Positions 1-9,419 are shown, counted from the stretch's first letter. The stretch: 37,120 nucleotides of DNA from Clostridia bacterium (GCA_028280575.1 JANQLN010000087.1:1-37120); one strand, 5' to 3'. The notes: generated by a model not told the origin, from the sequence alone. Made by a program: numbers and translations.

Positions 1-99
1 TTCAAGCAAGGAGCATACTAAATGTTGTATATGCTTATTATTCATACTACTAAATTTAGTATGCTCCATTAAGAAAATCATAACATAAGCAAATTGCTC
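1..99 (-). mobile_element. Left-edge repeat; probable 5' end of an IS transposase gene
   Basis: This stretch recurs at 26533-26631 in the same orientation with 98 of 99 bases identical (the only difference is at position 27). On the minus strand an ATG at 69-67 opens a reading frame that runs off the window edge; its product starts MEHTKFSSMNNKHIQ and continues HLVCSLLE. The second copy reads on to EIDTTQIA and stops. This looks like the first helices of an IS1595-type transposase helix-turn-helix, which is an inference from pattern only. A 14-bp perfect inverted repeat (10-23 with 54-67) lies inside. A complete element could lie to the left of the window. Confidence 0.5.
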
Positions 100-224
100 A
101 TAAGAGCGTAACACTTGCCAAAAAATTTAAAATACTATAGTATATTAAAGTAATATATAGTAGCTAGTGAAATAAAGCAAAATAGTCAAATAAATACCTT
201 TATTGGAGATGGGTGTCATAAGTC

Positions 225-806
225 ATGAAAGATTTGTCCGCTAAAAAAAAGATTATTGAGGGGACCATAAATTGTATAGAAAAATACGGTTTAGATTCCG
301 TGACAATCCGGGCAATTGCAAAGGAATCAGATGTAACATTGTCGTCTGTCCATTACTATTTCGATTCGAAGGAAGCTTTACTTGAAATTTCCATTCAAAC
401 AGCTATTTCAGGAGCTTTCAAAGACCTTCAGACTATCTGGAATGAAAATGCCAATGATGTATATATAGCGGTTTCCAGGATTCTTACTTATTTATTTGAC
501 GGTGCTGTAAAATTTCCCGGGATTACAAAGGCCGGTTTATATCCATTGATTATTCAGAATAAGGAAGACAATTTTTTTATGTCGGGACTTAACAGTTTTC
601 TGGAAAAAATATCAGGAGACATTGCGCTGCAGCTTAATATGGATTGCAAAGAAATAAAAATAGGGTTAACCGGTATTTTTTCAAGTATTTTATTTCTCGG
701 TATGGCCCCTTCGTCATTTCATAATTTTGCAGGATACAGCTTTCTTGAAAAAAATGTTAGAAAAAGCTATATTGATTCAATTTTAAATAAGCTATTTCAA
801 AACTGA
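225..806 (+). CDS. TetR/AcrR-family transcriptional regulator
   Basis: A 193-residue protein of normal TetR length. Residues about 8-55 form the DNA-binding helix-turn-helix, with the family pattern IAKESDVTLSSVHYYFDSKEALL. The rest is a helical ligand-binding and dimerisation domain with no recognisable ligand signature. The start at ATG 225 follows GGAG (205-208) and GGGTG; an ATG at 209 is out of frame. A perfect 12-bp palindrome, ATACTATAGTAT (132-143), lies upstream and could be its own operator; that is inference. The gene converges on the cation exporter downstream with a 26-bp gap, so it is not co-transcribed with it. The regulated target is unknown and may be left of the window. Confidence 0.85.
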   Translation: MKDLSAKKKIIEGTINCIEKYGLDSVTIRAIAKESDVTLSSVHYYFDSKEALLEISIQTAISGAFKDLQTIWNENANDVYIAVSRILTYLFDGAVKFPGITKAGLYPLIIQNKEDNFFMSGLNSFLEKISGDIALQLNMDCKEIKIGLTGIFSSILFLGMAPSSFHNFAGYSFLEKNVRKSYIDSILNKLFQN

Positions 807-832
807 ATTAATCATCAGGCGGTACTTGCAAT

Positions 833-1747
833 TTATTCATTTATCACAGCCAATTTCGAAGTGCAGGGCTCTATGTGCACAAGCACGTCACAGACGTCAC
901 TGACATTTTGCTTAATGTGCTTCTTTGCCGAATCGGCGATGTCATGTCCTTCTTTCACAGTAATTGACTGGTTTACCTTAATTTCTATATCTACATAAAG
1001 ATGCTGCCCGGTATAACGGGCCCTGATCCATGAAACGGATACAATTCCATCAGCTTTAGAAACACTATCCCTTATTTGATTTATTTTTTCTTTATCAGGT
1101 GAAGTGTCCATTAAACCTTTCAGCGAAGGTTTTAATATATCATATGCAATCTTAAAAATCATACAGGCTACCGCCACACCTGCCAGTGGATCAAGGTACT
1201 CAAGAAAACGGATATTAAACCGTTTTCCGGCCATACTTCCAAGAATCCCAAAAAATGTACCTATAGATGACAATGCATCGGACCTGTGGTGCATGGCATC
1301 CGCAATTATTGACTGGCTGTTGATTCTCTTCCCTGCCCCATAAGTCACTCTATACATTATTTCTTTGATAATTACAGATAAAACGGCTGCTATAAGTGCA
1401 ATAAAAGTAGGTGTTGCAAATGAATGGCTTATTATAGCTTCAATGATATTTTTTATAATCATAAATGCAGCAAAAACCAGCGTTATTCCTACAAAACCTG
1501 CAGTAATAGGTTCGATCTTGCCGTGTCCATAGGGGTGTTCGCTGTCATAAGGTTTTTTGGCAATTTTAATGCCTATGAATACAACCGTAGTTGAAACTAT
1601 ATCTGAAACAGAATGCAGCCCGTCCGCAATCATTGCCTTACTGCCTCCGAATATTCCGGAAAGCAGTTTAAAAAGGCTTAACAAAATATTGCCAGCTATA
1701 CATGCAAGTGTGATTTTCTCTCCCTGGCTATAGTCAATTTTTCTCAT
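833..1747 (-). CDS. Cation diffusion facilitator (CDF) divalent-metal exporter
   Basis: A 304-residue inner-membrane metal/proton antiporter of the CDF family, with about six membrane segments in the first 210 residues and a cytosolic ferredoxin-like C-terminal domain (about 210-295). The transport site is intact: H45 and D49 in GLHSVSD, and H153 and D157 in HHRSD. These align with the four site-A residues of YiiP but with His instead of Asp at the first position. That His/Asp set is often seen in Zn-type CDFs, yet the leader carries a NiCo-type riboswitch, so the physiological ion (Ni, Co, Fe or Zn) is open. The start follows GGAAGGGAAG. The gene is the only one in its transcript, driven by the promoter at 1899-1928. 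Confidence 0.9.
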   Translation of the reverse strand: MRKIDYSQGEKITLACIAGNILLSLFKLLSGIFGGSKAMIADGLHSVSDIVSTTVVFIGIKIAKKPYDSEHPYGHGKIEPITAGFVGITLVFAAFMIIKNIIEAIISHSFATPTFIALIAAVLSVIIKEIMYRVTYGAGKRINSQSIIADAMHHRSDALSSIGTFFGILGSMAGKRFNIRFLEYLDPLAGVAVACMIFKIAYDILKPSLKGLMDTSPDKEKINQIRDSVSKADGIVSVSWIRARYTGQHLYVDIEIKVNQSITVKEGHDIADSAKKHIKQNVSDVCDVLVHIEPCTSKLAVINE

Positions 1748-1776
1748 TTACATAACTTCCCTTCCCGTGCCCGCAG

Positions 1777-1826
1777 AAAAAATACCTGTGGCACTGTATT
1801 ATTTAATTTACAGTCCCACAGGTATT
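1777..1826 (-). terminator. Riboswitch-controlled intrinsic terminator before the CDF gene
   Basis: On the minus strand the segment ATACCTGTGGGACTGT pairs with ACAGTGCCACAGGTAT across a short A/T loop and is followed by a run of U. It is a strong intrinsic terminator. Its 5' arm is also the last arm of the aptamer at 1810-1884, so the two folds exclude one another. This is the expected expression platform for an ON switch: the metal-bound aptamer sequesters the 5' arm and lets transcription proceed. Confidence 0.85.
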
Positions 1827-1884
1827 CTTACCTGCTGCCGGAAAACCGGCCCAGCCCCATGCAAATTAGCATCGCCTGCTCTGT
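1810..1884 (-). ncRNA. NiCo (czcD-type) riboswitch aptamer
   Basis: The minus-strand RNA folds as a four-way junction. The outer stem pairs ACAG (1884-1881) with CUGU (1813-1810). Three inner hairpins follow: GAUGC/GCAU, GCCGG/CCGGC with a UUUU loop, and CAGGUA/UACCUG. The 3' end carries the GGGACUGU segment I associate with the NiCo motif. The position directly in front of a CDF exporter is typical for this class. Published work describes NiCo RNAs as Ni/Co sensors, and later work reports Fe(II) sensing. A covariance-model search (Rfam NiCo) would settle the identity. Confidence 0.8.
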
Positions 1885-1898
1885 TTTGTATATAATCT

Positions 1899-1928
1899 AT
1901 TATATGTAAGTAAAAAGGTTTTTGTCAA
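1899..1928 (-). promoter_or_regulatory. Sigma-A promoter of the riboswitch-CDF transcript
   Basis: TTGACA (1928-1923) and TATAAT (1904-1899) are both perfect consensus hexamers, separated by 18 bases. The predicted start near 1892 leaves only a few bases before the aptamer. Confidence 0.8.
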
Positions 1929-2016
1929 ACTTATTTTGGTTTAAGTTTTCCCACCTTTTTTAATACAGGTTGATTTATGCATATTATGAAATAATTTAAG
2001 CAGGAGGCAACATTAA

Positions 2017-3030
2017 TCACTTGCTATTACATATATTTTTATCAAAGTACTGGATTTCTCTTCTCTCTGCCGATAATCTAGCTTTCAGGCATGCTTCCGT
2101 TACAATAAAGGCACTCTCTGCGTCGTTCATTGCCTGAGTTCCACCTTTTATCATATTTACAAAATCTTCAAAAACAGACGGGCCTTCAACCATATCAAGC
2201 TCTGCTCTGCCTTTAGCAGCGGAATTGATAAGGTATACCCTTTCATCCTTAACTTCAATTACACCTTCAGTTCCCGCTATCCTGATACGGTCGTCCCCGT
2301 GAGAAACGGCGGATTCAGGACGTAAATAATCAATATTGGCAGAACCAAATACTTCATTGCTAAAGGTAAAGTGGCAAAGGGCTGAAACCTCAAGATCACC
2401 ATGTCCGTTATTAAACATTGAAGAGTGAGAGGCAAAAACCGATTCGAATTTTTCTCCGCTCATCCAGTGCATCCAATCAACCGCATGGCTTCCCACCCAT
2501 GGTATGGTTCCTCCATATATTTCACGCTTCTTAAAATTGATTCCGCGCCTTCCAAGCTTATATGATTTCTGGGCATTCATCAGCCTGACTTTGCCGATGA
2601 CACCATCATCAATAGATTTCTTTGCTGTTAAAAACCACGGGGTATAACGCAATCCGAACATTGCACACAATTTAGCATTGGAACGGTCATAAGCTTTTTT
2701 CAAGGATTCCAGATCTTCCATTGTAGTTGCCAAAGGTTTTTCAGAAAAAACATTTATTCCATGCCCCAGTGCATTCATACTAACCCGGGCGTGGTCCTTA
2801 AAATAACATGCCGTTACGGCAATATCCGGTTTCTCCATATCAAGCATTCTTTCATAATCACAATACTTTTTCGGCCGTATGCCATAAACTTCTAGTTTTT
2901 TTAAAAATCCGTCGGTATTTTCACCTTCGGAACCGGGTGCCACAGCAGCTAATTCTATTTCGTCATATTTTTTTAATCCTTCCAAAACGTAGCCAAGATG
3001 CCCTGTTACCCCAACTATGCAAACCTTCAT
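2017..3030 (-). CDS. Gfo/Idh/MocA-family oxidoreductase
   Basis: A 337-residue NAD(P)-dependent sugar or inositol dehydrogenase-like protein. The N-terminal Rossmann fold starts MKVCIVGVTGHLGYVL. The family EKP motif is in NVFSEKPLAT (about residue 97 on), with the C-terminal substrate domain after it (GGTIPWVGSHAVDWMHW). I start it at ATG 3030, 6 bases after GGAGAGG; a TTG at 3045 lies inside that ribosome binding site and would add five residues. It lies 41 bases downstream of another member of the same family and is probably its operon partner. The pair may oxidise and reduce successive intermediates of one sugar or cyclitol pathway. The substrate cannot be read from the sequence. Confidence 0.85.
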   Translation of the reverse strand: MKVCIVGVTGHLGYVLEGLKKYDEIELAAVAPGSEGENTDGFLKKLEVYGIRPKKYCDYERMLDMEKPDIAVTACYFKDHARVSMNALGHGINVFSEKPLATTMEDLESLKKAYDRSNAKLCAMFGLRYTPWFLTAKKSIDDGVIGKVRLMNAQKSYKLGRRGINFKKREIYGGTIPWVGSHAVDWMHWMSGEKFESVFASHSSMFNNGHGDLEVSALCHFTFSNEVFGSANIDYLRPESAVSHGDDRIRIAGTEGVIEVKDERVYLINSAAKGRAELDMVEGPSVFEDFVNMIKGGTQAMNDAESAFIVTEACLKARLSAERREIQYFDKNICNSK

Positions 3031-3071
3031 TATATACCTCTCCAATACAACAAGAGTTTTATCTATAGCTT

Positions 3072-4289
3072 CTAGGAACGATAGACATCCTCATAATCCG
3101 GAATATTTATTTCATTTCCCTTTTCTGCCCATTCAATTCCCATTTCAGAAGGCATTTCCCAATTGATGTAGGACTTTCTAAGTACATCGGACAATCCTTC
3201 CACATATATTCCCTGCCAATCATCACCATGCAGAATTCCCTGCCTGATCAAATCTCCAGGAAATTTGACAATATGGGGAACCGATTTTTGAGCCCCGTCT
3301 ATACAAAGAGTATGAGAAAAAGCCGCCTGGGGAGTACATGGTATGGTCTTATTTTCGTGTATGTCATCTATCATAAGCCACAGCTTGTTCATTATACCGG
3401 CTTGTGGATTACCATATTGCTTGATTGTGCCGTCTTTAAATATGGCAACTATATTTTTCCCGGTACTTTCGTTATAAACTACATAAGCATTTTCAAACTC
3501 GTAGCAGAAGTTTGGGTCACTATGGCCCTTTACAGCATGAGAAGCAATATACATAATTTCAACATCATTTTCCGTATAAATCCGCATGGTACATGTATCA
3601 AAATTCTCAATATCATTGGCGCAATAAAGCTCCGCAGTAATACTTAAGGGCTTTATACTCCTGTCAATTTTATCCCCCAGTACAAAAAACATATTATGCA
3701 AATAATGGGCGGTGGCATTATTTGCCACACTGTCAAATATGTAATTCCCATTTTCATCCTGTTTTTTCCCTGCCCACCTGTTTCTATTGTAATATGAAAA
3801 CGGCCTTGCCCATAAAACCATTGTTTTAAGCTTCAACGGCTTTCCAAAAAGCCCGCCGGCTATATCTTTTTTAAGATCAAGTATTGCTTTACTGAATGAC
3901 CACTGGTAACCAATTCCCAATCTTTTACCTGTCCTTTTTACCTGCCGTATCATCTCAAGGCCTTCATTCACTGTTGCACACATAGGCTTTTCACATAGGA
4001 CATTACTGCCTTTTGAAAGTGCCAATATGCTCTGTTTTTTGTGAAAATGTATTGGTGAAGATATAATTACAAGATCGGCTGAATTATTTTTATAAAAGTC
4101 CTCCATATTATTAAAGAGCAGAATATTTCTTTTTCTTAATTCCTCATAGTACATTGAGCCTTCCGGTACAGGGTCCACTATACCGACAATTTTATAACAC
4201 CTGTTATTTTCATTTTCCAGCAAAGCTTTCGTGTATTTATTCCCATAACCTCCTATACCAACCTGCAATACCGATACAGAACCACCCAT
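3072..4289 (-). CDS. Gfo/Idh/MocA-family oxidoreductase, long form
   Basis: A 405-residue NAD(P)-dependent dehydrogenase-like protein. The Rossmann fold is at the N-terminus (VLQVGIGGYGNKYTKALL), with the conserved CEKPMCA motif near residue 98. A long C-terminal domain begins with WARPFSYYNRNRWAGK. The start at ATG 4289 follows AAGGGGAG at good spacing. It is the first gene of a two-gene minus-strand operon and diverges from nifH across 521 bases. Three GTAGCT hexamers on the minus strand between 4330 and 4380 lie near its likely promoter; their meaning is unknown. The substrate is not identifiable. Confidence 0.85.
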   Translation of the reverse strand: MGGSVSVLQVGIGGYGNKYTKALLENENNRCYKIVGIVDPVPEGSMYYEELRKRNILLFNNMEDFYKNNSADLVIISSPIHFHKKQSILALSKGSNVLCEKPMCATVNEGLEMIRQVKRTGKRLGIGYQWSFSKAILDLKKDIAGGLFGKPLKLKTMVLWARPFSYYNRNRWAGKKQDENGNYIFDSVANNATAHYLHNMFFVLGDKIDRSIKPLSITAELYCANDIENFDTCTMRIYTENDVEIMYIASHAVKGHSDPNFCYEFENAYVVYNESTGKNIVAIFKDGTIKQYGNPQAGIMNKLWLMIDDIHENKTIPCTPQAAFSHTLCIDGAQKSVPHIVKFPGDLIRQGILHGDDWQGIYVEGLSDVLRKSYINWEMPSEMGIEWAEKGNEINIPDYEDVYRS

Positions 4290-4566
4290 AAAATTCTCCC
4301 CTTCAACATATTATTAAATCGATAATTTTCCGCAGCTACTTGTTTGCCAAAAGCTACTCCATTTTATATTATAAAGCTACCGCAAAATAAATACTATATT
4401 TTGTTTGTTTAAAAATTAGCTTTTTTTGTTATATAATTTTTTTAAGTAATCACTTATTTTTATGCAAGTCTATATTGATTTTATTGCATTATGCCCTATT
4501 TTTTTGATTTTATTTTAAATTTTTCGTATATTTTTCATTAAATTGTGCAATTTTATATTTTTCTTC

Positions 4567-4595
4567 TTGCATTATTGTTTTAACTATGCTATAAT
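4567..4595 (+). promoter_or_regulatory. Strong sigma-A promoter for the nif operon, extended -10
   Basis: TTGCAT (4567-4572) and TATAAT (4590-4595) are 17 bases apart. A TG dinucleotide at 4587-4588 gives an extended -10 (TGCTATAAT). Transcription should start near 4602, giving a leader of about 210 bases before nifH. A basal promoter this good implies that regulation is downstream (attenuation) or by a repressor. Confidence 0.75.
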
Positions 4596-4631
4596 TTTTT
4601 TAAGTAAAAAAAGTTCTTTTCAAATGAATAT

Positions 4632-4663
4632 GTTACATGTTTCCAGAGCAGGATCCATGTAAC
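4632..4663 (+). promoter_or_regulatory. ANTAR-like hexaloop hairpin in the nifH leader RNA
   Basis: GUUACAUG (4632-4639) pairs perfectly with CAUGUAAC (4656-4663). Above a two-by-two internal loop, UCC (4642-4644) pairs with GGA (4651-4653) and closes a six-base loop, AGAGCA (4645-4650). The loop has A at position 1 and G at position 4, the signature described for RNA targets of ANTAR antitermination proteins. It lies about 50 bases before a strong terminator. A convincing second hexaloop hairpin was not found: AAUGAU loops at 4667-4672 and in the terminator apex have A1 and G4 but weak closing pairs. No ANTAR protein is encoded in the window. Confidence 0.45.
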
Positions 4664-4712
4664 GGCAATGATGTTAATCTATTTGGTTGTATAGCGGGTT
4701 TACCATGCTTGT

Positions 4713-4747
4713 AAGGCTCTGTGTCAATGATAACACAGGGCCTTTTT
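4713..4747 (+). terminator. Leader (attenuation) terminator upstream of nifH
   Basis: AAGGCTCTGTGT (4713-4724) pairs with ACACAGGGCCTT (4733-4744) as a 12-bp stem with one G-U pair and an eight-base loop, running into TTTTT. It lies between the only strong promoter and nifH, so it should stop most transcripts unless it is antiterminated. The arrangement suggests conditional read-through into the nif operon. Confidence 0.75.
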
Positions 4748-4804
4748 GTATACTTATTCATTGCTATATTTTAACTTAATTATTAAATTTTATTAAAGGA
4801 GTGA

Positions 4805-5632
<828 letters not shown>

Positions 5633-5647
5633 AGGAGGATAAATGGG

Positions 5648-5974
5648 ATGTTATTGGTCAGAGCTATCGTAAGGCCTGAAAAAAGCAATTTTGTACTGTC
5701 CGAATTAGGGGATGCCGGATTTCCTTCCGTAACAAAAATGGACGTAGTAGGGCGAGGAAAACAAAGAGGGGTAAAAGTAGGTGACATACATTATGACGAG
5801 ATACCAAAGGAAATGCTTTTAATGGTTATAGAGGACAAAAGCAGGGATGATGTCATTAATATAATTATGAAAAGTGCAAAGACGGGCACAAAGGGTGCCT
5901 TTGGCGATGGTAAGATCTTTATCAGCCCTGTAGAAGAGGCCTACACAATAAGCACCGGCACAAGCGGATTATAA
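5648..5974 (+). CDS. nifI1: PII-like nitrogenase regulator NifI1
   Basis: A 108-residue PII-family protein starting MLLVRAIVRPEK. It has the NifI1-type T-loop region GRGKQRGVKVGD and the C-terminal GDGKIF motif. In methanogens and some anaerobic bacteria NifI1 and NifI2 form a complex that binds dinitrogenase and blocks access of the Fe protein when ammonium is plentiful; 2-oxoglutarate and ATP reverse this. ATG 5648 follows AAAGGAGG, 15 bases after nifH, so it is translated with it. The location between nifH and nifD is the standard one for this system. Confidence 0.95.
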   Translation: MLLVRAIVRPEKSNFVLSELGDAGFPSVTKMDVVGRGKQRGVKVGDIHYDEIPKEMLLMVIEDKSRDDVINIIMKSAKTGTKGAFGDGKIFISPVEEAYTISTGTSGL

Positions 5975-5985
5975 GGAGGAGCGTC

Positions 5986-6369
5986 ATGAAGGAAATAATA
6001 GCAATTATAAGGATGAACAAGGTGAACCAGACAAAAAAGGCACTCATGAAAGCAGGCTTTTCATCTATAACAGCCAGAAAGGTTATGGGCAGAGGGAAAA
6101 AGAAAATCGACTATTCTCTTGTCGAAAAAATTATCGGCAACGAGAATCCTATTGACTTAAAGATTGGAGAACAGGTAGCAGAAGGACACAAGCTGATAGC
6201 AAAAAGGATATTTACAATGATTGTGGATAATAAGCAGGTCAAGGCAGCAGTTGATACCATAATAAATACAAACAGTACAGGATATCCGGGGGACGGAAAA
6301 ATATTTATACTGCCTGTTATAGATGCCATAAGGATACGTACAGGCGAATCAGGTGAATCGGCAATATGA
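5986..6369 (+). CDS. nifI2: PII-like nitrogenase regulator NifI2
   Basis: A 127-residue PII-family protein, the partner of NifI1. It starts MKEIIAIIRMNKV, has a longer T-loop region (GRGKKKIDYSLVEKI and on to about residue 60), and ends with PGDGKIFILPV and IRIRTGESG. Both the length and the expanded T-loop fit NifI2 rather than GlnB/GlnK. It lies 11 bases after nifI1 and 37 before nifD. It probably gives fast, reversible nitrogenase shut-off in response to the 2-oxoglutarate/ammonium state; this function comes from family knowledge. Confidence 0.95.
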   Translation: MKEIIAIIRMNKVNQTKKALMKAGFSSITARKVMGRGKKKIDYSLVEKIIGNENPIDLKIGEQVAEGHKLIAKRIFTMIVDNKQVKAAVDTIINTNSTGYPGDGKIFILPVIDAIRIRTGESGESAI

Positions 6370-6406
6370 TCTTTTTGATGAAACAACCGAGAAAGGAAGT
6401 GATATT

Positions 6407-8014
6407 ATGCGGGGAGAAAACACTTTGAAAAGGGCACTGGATAAATATCCTGCCAGGGTTTATAAAAACAGGAAGTCCCATATGCTGGTAAAGGACTCTT
6501 CATGCAAGACCCAGGAAATTGCAGCAAATACCAGGTCAATACCGGGAATCATAAGCAATAGAGGCTGCTGCTTTGCGGGCTGCAAAGGTGTTGTCCTGGG
6601 ACCGCTTAAGGACGTAGTCCATATAGTCCATGGTCCCGTCGGATGCTCATATTACACCTGGGGGACACGTAGGAATAAGGCAAGGAAGTCAATTAATGAG
6701 AAAAACTTCCTGCAATACTGTTTTTCAACTGATATGCAGGAAAGCGACATAGTATTCGGCGGCGAGAAAAAGCTGCGTAATGCAATAAAGGAAGCGGTTG
6801 AAATATTTTCACCAGAAGCAATTACAATCTCAGCTACATGTCCTGTGGGATTGATAGGCGACGATATCCATGCCGTAGCGGCTGAAGCTGAAAGAGAATA
6901 TGGCATCAAGGTCATGGCATTTAGCTGTGAGGGCTACAAGGGGGTCAGCCAATCCGCCGGACACCATATAGCCAACAACGGCCTGATGAAGAATGTAATA
7001 GGTACGGGAAAGGGAAAAAAATATGGTTCTTATCCTATTAATATACTTGGAGAATACAACATAGGTGGTGACGGCTGGGAAATATCAAGGGTTTTAGAAA
7101 AGATAGGCTATGATATTGTAACTATTATGACAGGTGACGGAAGTTATGCGGAGCTGAAAAATGCACACCTTGCAGGGCTTAATCTGGTACAATGCCACAG
7201 GTCTATAAACTATATCGCCGAAATGATTGAAAAAAAATACGGGACACATTGGCTGAAGGTAAACTTCCTCGGTATTTCAAGCACAATTCAATCACTTAAA
7301 AATATAGCTTTATATTTTGGAGATGAAAGCCTGATATCAAAAACTGAAGAAGTTATACAGGAAGAATACGGCATGGTTAAGGACCAATTGGAATACTACA
7401 AATCAAGACTTCAAGGCAGGACTGCCTTTATTTTCGTGGGAGGCTCCAGGGCACACCACTACCAGGTTTTACTTAATGACCTGGGAATTGAAAGTATACT
7501 GGCAGGATATGAATTCGGGCACAGGGACGACTATGAGGGCAGGGAGGTAATACCTGACATCAAAGCTGATGCAGACACTAAGAATATAGAAGAGCTTAAG
7601 GTAGAAAAGGATAAGAAATATTTCAGGGTAACCATGTCCCCGGAAAAGCTTGAAGAACTTAAGAAAACCATACCCTTAAGTTATTACGGAGGCATGCTGA
7701 AAGAAATGGCGCAAGGGAGCATAGTAGTGGATGATTTGAACCATCACGAAACTGAGGAGTTCATAAGGCTGCTTAAACCCGATATGTTTTTTTCAGGCAT
7801 CAAGGACAAATATATATCACAAAAAATGGGAGTTTATTCAAAACAGCTCCACTCATATGACTATTCGGGCCCTTACACAATGTTTAAGGGAGCAGGTATA
7901 TTTGCAAAGGACCTTGACATGGGTATGTATACACCGGCATGGCGCTTCGTAACTCCTCCGTGGAAAACCGGACCAATACTGGAAGCAGTACTTTTCGGAG
8001 GTGAGAAAGCATGA
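6407..8014 (+). CDS. nifD: Nitrogenase MoFe protein alpha chain
   Basis: A 535-residue subunit carrying the FeMo-cofactor. P-cluster ligands are C54 (RGCCFAG), the Cys of GPVGCSYYTW, and the Cys of ATCPVGLIGDD. FeMo-cofactor ligands are C263 (VQCHRSINYIA) and H482 (LHSYDYSGPY). The catalytic Gln/His pair is present in VSQSAGHHIANN. The length, like C. pasteurianum NifD, reflects the clostridial insertion of about 50 residues. I start at ATG 6407, after GAAAGGAAGTG; a longer in-frame start at 6353 would overlap nifI2 and has no ribosome binding site. The stop overlaps the nifK start by 4 bases (ATGA). Confidence 0.97.
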   Translation: MRGENTLKRALDKYPARVYKNRKSHMLVKDSSCKTQEIAANTRSIPGIISNRGCCFAGCKGVVLGPLKDVVHIVHGPVGCSYYTWGTRRNKARKSINEKNFLQYCFSTDMQESDIVFGGEKKLRNAIKEAVEIFSPEAITISATCPVGLIGDDIHAVAAEAEREYGIKVMAFSCEGYKGVSQSAGHHIANNGLMKNVIGTGKGKKYGSYPINILGEYNIGGDGWEISRVLEKIGYDIVTIMTGDGSYAELKNAHLAGLNLVQCHRSINYIAEMIEKKYGTHWLKVNFLGISSTIQSLKNIALYFGDESLISKTEEVIQEEYGMVKDQLEYYKSRLQGRTAFIFVGGSRAHHYQVLLNDLGIESILAGYEFGHRDDYEGREVIPDIKADADTKNIEELKVEKDKKYFRVTMSPEKLEELKKTIPLSYYGGMLKEMAQGSIVVDDLNHHETEEFIRLLKPDMFFSGIKDKYISQKMGVYSKQLHSYDYSGPYTMFKGAGIFAKDLDMGMYTPAWRFVTPPWKTGPILEAVLFGGEKA

Positions 8015-9375
8015 TAGAGCTTACCCCGGAAAAATTATACAACAGAAAATCCCTTGTAATCAATCCTGCAAAAACGTGTCAGCCCATTGGTGCGTTATAT
8101 GCCTCACTTGGAATACATAGATGCCTGCCCCACAGCCATGGTTCACAAGGGTGCTGTTCTTACCACAGGATGCAGCTGACAAGGCACTTCAAGGACCCGG
8201 TAATGGCATCTACAAGCTCCTTTACCGAGGGCTCCTCGGTATTTGGAGGTGCAAGCAATTTAAAGACAGCGGTTAAAAATATTTTTTCAATATACAATCC
8301 TGATATTATTGCAGTCCATACCACATGCCTTTCAGAAACAATCGGAGATGATTTGAACACCATAATAAGACAGATGGAAGTCCCTGAAGGCAAATTCGTT
8401 ATTCATGCAAACACACCAAGCTATAAAGGCTCACATATTACAGGTTTTGCAAATATGACTTCCGCTTTTGTAACATACTTTTGCGAAAGCTCGGGCCGTC
8501 CCAATAAAAAGGTAAATATAATTCCGGGATTTACAGGCCCTGCGGATATAAGAGAAATAAAAAAAATGCTGGCAATTGCAGGCATTGACTATTTGATTTT
8601 TCCTGATATATCAGGTGTTGCAGATGCTCCAATGACCGGTGATTACAAGATGTATCCCGACGGCGGCACAAGAATATGGGAGCTTCGGGATGCGGGAAAT
8701 TCAACATTGACCATCGCACTGGGCGAATTCAGCTCGCAGCCTGCCGCTGTAAACCTGGAAAACAAGTGCGGCATACCTTTTAAGGTATTTGAGATACCTA
8801 TAGGTATTGAGTCTACAGATAGGTTTATTACCGGGCTTGTTAATCTTTCATCAAAAGATATCCCCTATGAGCTGGAAGAAGAAAGGGGCCAATTGGTAGA
8901 CACCATGCTTGACAGCCATTCATACTTTTTTGGTAAAAAAGCTGCTGTTGCCGGAGATCCGGATGTGGTTGCGCCGCTTGCTGAATTCCTTTTAAGCCTT
9001 GGAATGATACCTAAATATGTATACACAGGTACTCCGGGCAAACAGTTTGACAAAAAAATGAATAAGCTTTTGGAAAATGCAGGATTTTCTGGCAGCATAG
9101 TAAAATCAAAGGGGGACCTGTTTGAAATGCATCAACACATTAAAAATGAACCTGTTGATATAATACTTGGCAACAGCCACTGTAAATACATATCAAAGGC
9201 TGAAAACATACCTCTTGTGAGGATTGGTTTCCCTATACTGGATAGGTACGCACATTCCTATTTCCCCATAATAGGCTACAAAGGCGCCTTGAGGCTTGTT
9301 GAAATGATGCTGAATGCTATTTTGGAAAAACAGGACAGGGAATGTAATGACGAAGATATGGAACTGGTAATGTAA
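8011..9375 (+). CDS. nifK: Nitrogenase MoFe protein beta chain
   Basis: A 454-residue subunit that shares the P-cluster with NifD. The ligands are the Cys of AKTCQPIGALY, the first Cys of GSQGCCSYHR, and the Cys of TTCLSETIGDD; the Ser next to the cluster is in NTPSYKGSHITGF. It lacks the roughly 50-residue N-terminal extension of the Azotobacter protein, which complements the insertion in clostridial NifD. It is translationally coupled to nifD (ATGA overlap, with GGAGGTGAG just before). Together they form the alpha2beta2 dinitrogenase. Confidence 0.97.
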   Translation: MIELTPEKLYNRKSLVINPAKTCQPIGALYASLGIHRCLPHSHGSQGCCSYHRMQLTRHFKDPVMASTSSFTEGSSVFGGASNLKTAVKNIFSIYNPDIIAVHTTCLSETIGDDLNTIIRQMEVPEGKFVIHANTPSYKGSHITGFANMTSAFVTYFCESSGRPNKKVNIIPGFTGPADIREIKKMLAIAGIDYLIFPDISGVADAPMTGDYKMYPDGGTRIWELRDAGNSTLTIALGEFSSQPAAVNLENKCGIPFKVFEIPIGIESTDRFITGLVNLSSKDIPYELEEERGQLVDTMLDSHSYFFGKKAAVAGDPDVVAPLAEFLLSLGMIPKYVYTGTPGKQFDKKMNKLLENAGFSGSIVKSKGDLFEMHQHIKNEPVDIILGNSHCKYISKAENIPLVRIGFPILDRYAHSYFPIIGYKGALRLVEMMLNAILEKQDRECNDEDMELVM

Positions 9376-9419
9376 AAGGTGAATCCATTTATATTATCCA
9401 TGAAAGGATAGTTGAAACT

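Noticed and set aside
6353-6406. A longer NifD start at 6353
   Set aside because: It overlaps nifI2, adds 18 residues with no family match and has no ribosome binding site; ATG 6407 has a good one.
6407-8014. Alternative (V- or Fe-only) nitrogenase
   Set aside because: No anfG/vnfG gene is present between the D and K genes, and the D and K motifs and lengths match the clostridial Mo type.
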